The translations under genes were made by a program, and so were the position numbers. 7,436 nt of DNA from NCBI GenBank assembly GCA_900545835.1, contig URBB01000098.1:1-7436 (forward strand), written 5' to 3'. Source of the DNA: an uncultured Collinsella sp. (GTDB lineage: Bacteria; Actinomycetota; Coriobacteriia; Coriobacteriales; Coriobacteriaceae). This document shows positions 5,918 to 7,436 of this stretch, piece by piece. Positions within the stretch are counted from its first letter, which is position 1; each line of letters opens with the position of its first letter. Below the pieces are notes generated by a model. It did not search any database. It saw only the letters and a program-made list of their open reading frames with translations, and was not told the DNA's origin.

Positions 5918-7057
5918 TTAGTAATCCACCGCCGCAGGACTGTTCATCCAGTCGCTCACAAACGCGCCGTAGCGGCCCTCGATAATGGCCTGACGGGCAC
6001 GCTGCATAAGGTTGAGCAGGTAGTAGATGTTGTGCATCGAAAGCAAAATGCCGCCGAGCATCTCCTTCTGCGTGACCATGTGGCGAATGAGCGCGCGGCT
6101 GTAGCCGCCCGTGCACACCGGGCAGGTGCAGGTGGGGTCGATAGGGCCGTCGTCGTGCGCAAAGCGCGCGTTACGGAAGTTAAGGCGACCTTCACTGGAG
6201 AACGCCGTACCCATGCGACCGGTGCGCGTCGGCAGCACACAGTCGAACATGTCGATGCCCACGCCCACGCCGCGCACGAGCGTGGTGGGGTTACCGACAC
6301 CCATCAGGTAGCGCGGCTTATGCTTGGGCATGTACTCGCTCACGAGCGGCGCCAGGGTCTCGAACATGGTCTCGTGATCCTCGCCCACCGAATAGCCACC
6401 GATACCATAGCCCGGGAAGTCGCCGCACTCCTCCAGATGGCGCAGCGAGCGCAGGCGCAGATCCAGGTGCATGCCGCCCTGAACGATACCAAAGAGTGCC
6501 TGGTCGTCGCGGGTATGCGCCTTATAGCAGCGCTCGGCCCACATACTCGACAGCTCAACGGCGCGCTCGACGTAGGCGCGCGTGGCGGGATAGCCCGGGC
6601 ACTGGTCGAGCTGCATGCAGATATCGGAGCCGAGCTTCATGGCGATTTCCATGTTGTCCTCGGGCGTCCAAAACACGTGGCGGCCGTCGTAATCGTTGAC
6701 GATAAAGCGCACGCCCTCGTCGGTGAGCTTGACGGCATCGTTGTGGCTGAAGACCTGGAAACCGCCCGAGTCGGTGAGGATGGGGCCGTGCCAGTTCATG
6801 AACTTGTGCAGGCCGCCCAGCTCGGCGATGGTGTCCTCGCCGGGACGCATGGACAGATGATAGGTATTGGCGAGCACGATCTGGGCGCCGAGCTTCTTGA
6901 CAGTCTCGGTAGGAATGCCCTTGACGTTTGCCTTGGTGCCCACGGGCATAAAGATCGGCGTCTCGATGTCGCCGTGCGGGGTGTGCAGTACGCCGGCGCG
7001 CGCGTGCGTCGTCGGATCCTCGGCAATCAGGTCGAATTTAAAAAGGTTCTGGTCCAT
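5918..7057 (-). CDS. tgt: tRNA-guanine(34) transglycosylase (queuosine pathway)
   Basis: This 379-residue enzyme exchanges guanine at position 34 of GUN-anticodon tRNAs (Asp, Asn, His, Tyr) for preQ1, or for queuine in some gut bacteria, in the cytosol. It has the family's usual length. TDSGGFQ (95-101) carries the general acid/base D96, and DMFDCVLPTRTGR (269-281) carries the nucleophile D272. Zinc ligands are C310, C312, C315 and H342. The base pocket has D151, C153 and V224; Cys and Val at these two places are the bacterial preQ1-type residues, where eukaryotic enzymes have Val and Gly. The segment GGYSVGE (220-226) has Tyr where the Zymomonas enzyme has Leu. The ATG at 7055-7057 has AAGGAGT (7066-7072, minus strand) 8 bases upstream. 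No other queuosine gene is in the window. Confidence 0.97.
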   Translation of the reverse strand: MDQNLFKFDLIAEDPTTHARAGVLHTPHGDIETPIFMPVGTKANVKGIPTETVKKLGAQIVLANTYHLSMRPGEDTIAELGGLHKFMNWHGPILTDSGGFQVFSHNDAVKLTDEGVRFIVNDYDGRHVFWTPEDNMEIAMKLGSDICMQLDQCPGYPATRAYVERAVELSSMWAERCYKAHTRDDQALFGIVQGGMHLDLRLRSLRHLEECGDFPGYGIGGYSVGEDHETMFETLAPLVSEYMPKHKPRYLMGVGNPTTLVRGVGVGIDMFDCVLPTRTGRMGTAFSSEGRLNFRNARFAHDDGPIDPTCTCPVCTGGYSRALIRHMVTQKEMLGGILLSMHNIYYLLNLMQRARQAIIEGRYGAFVSDWMNSPAAVDY

Positions 7058-7094
7058 AAACTGGAACTCCTTGGTTGCGGTTCATACGCAAACC

Positions 7095-7100
7095 ATTATA
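7095..7100 (-). promoter_or_regulatory. Probable tgt promoter, -10 element
   Basis: The minus strand reads a perfect TATAAT at 7100-7095, 37 bases upstream of the tgt start codon, at a good distance for a short leader carrying the AAGGAGT site. The -35 region at usual spacing (about 7117-7123) has no good match, so the promoter may depend on an activator or be weak. Confidence 0.6.
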
Positions 7101-7209
7101 CGGGCAACCCGCAAGAAGCACCGACTCGACAGAAACTGGCGCAAGAGGTGGCGCGGCAGGGACACGACAAGGACACGGCAAATGAGCGTGGATTTTTGGA
7201 CGCTTACCG

Positions 7210-7279
7210 AATGAGCGTGGATAATCTCCCACTTTTGCCCAAAACACAGACCAAAAACGGGAGATTATCCACGCTCATT
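7210..7279. repeat. Palindromic repeat C, perfect 21-bp stem
   Basis: The arms at 7210-7230 and 7259-7279 are perfectly complementary over 21 positions around a 28-base loop. An extra partial copy of the arm, AATGAGCGTGGAT, lies just to the left at 7181-7193 in direct orientation. The element sits upstream of tgt and beyond its promoter and encodes nothing. By shape it belongs with repeats A and B: REP- or MITE-like palindromes. Confidence 0.85.
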
Positions 7280-7399
7280 TTGTGAGTAGTCATTTAAGTA
7301 CGTCCCCAATGAGTGGAGCTATTTACCAACCACGGAAACGCCGATGTTTTGTCAACGTCAGCGAGCGGGTCGCATTTGAGACAAGGTGACGTGAAACGA
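7280..7399. other. Non-coding stretch, nothing recognised
   Basis: No coding frame with a ribosome binding site, no RNA gene and no repeat were recognised here. It separates repeat C from the hairpin at 7400-7428. Confidence 0.5.
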
Positions 7400-7428
7400 A
7401 AGGGCGCTGACCTTCTGGTCGCGCCCTT
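7400..7428 (-). terminator. Terminator-like hairpin at the right edge
   Basis: AAGGGCGC-T-GACC (7400-7412) pairs with GGTC-GCGCCCTT (7417-7428) around a 4-base TTCT loop, with one bulged base. On the minus strand it is followed by TTTCGTTT, a moderately T-rich run, which suggests the terminator of a minus-strand gene lying beyond 7436. The plus-strand side lacks a T-tract. Confidence 0.55.
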
Positions 7429-7436
7429 GAAGTTGA

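Noticed and set aside
5558..7285. A long plus-strand open frame of 575 codons opposite tgt and the LOG start
   Set aside because: It is antisense to two well-supported genes, is rich in Ala, His, Val and Arg, has no recognisable domain and is explained by the high GC of the opposite strand.

Overview
The window looks like part of the chromosome of a high-GC gut actinobacterium of the class Coriobacteriia, with Collinsella the best guess. The basis is gene content and style: a DegV-type protein, a LOG-type Rossmann protein and a bacterial tRNA-guanine transglycosylase, all with GC-ending codons, plus several palindromic intergenic repeats. The genus is inferred from general familiarity and no search was run.

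Layout. Positions 1-429 hold the 3' half of a DegV-family gene (+). Positions 430-1144 are non-coding. They contain two strong palindromes (444-508 and 525-586), a 129-bp remnant of the 3' end of a LOG gene (598-726), and an AT-richer stretch with an imperfect inverted repeat. Positions 1145-4156 encode a 1003-residue protein (+) that fuses a zinc-containing archaeo-eukaryotic primase domain of the TOTE conflict-system type, an SF2 DEAD/DEAH helicase and a C-terminal phospholipase-D-like domain whose HKD residues are lost. A second copy of the first palindrome (4142-4206) overlaps its stop codon. A DinJ/RelB-type antitoxin and a YafQ-type toxin follow on the minus strand (4831 to 4221). The intact LOG gene (4946-5704, -) comes next, then an intrinsic terminator, a structured 149-base spacer and tgt (5918-7057, -). 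The right end (7058-7436) is non-coding, with the tgt promoter, a perfect 21-bp palindrome and a terminator-like hairpin.

Interpretation. The simplest model is an ancestral order DegV / LOG / tgt, with a cassette of about 4.3 kb inserted at the 3' end of LOG. The cassette carries the primase-helicase and the toxin-antitoxin pair. The LOG 3' end is now present twice, as a remnant beside DegV and as the real end of the active gene, and the cassette lies between the two direct copies. The primase-helicase gene also has lower GC than the flanks. The cargo looks like a genome-conflict or defence module with an addiction pair. No integrase, transposase or CRISPR array is visible, so the mechanism of insertion is open. 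The housekeeping flank (tgt: queuosine modification of tRNA; LOG: nucleotide phosphoribohydrolase) has no evident functional link to the cargo.
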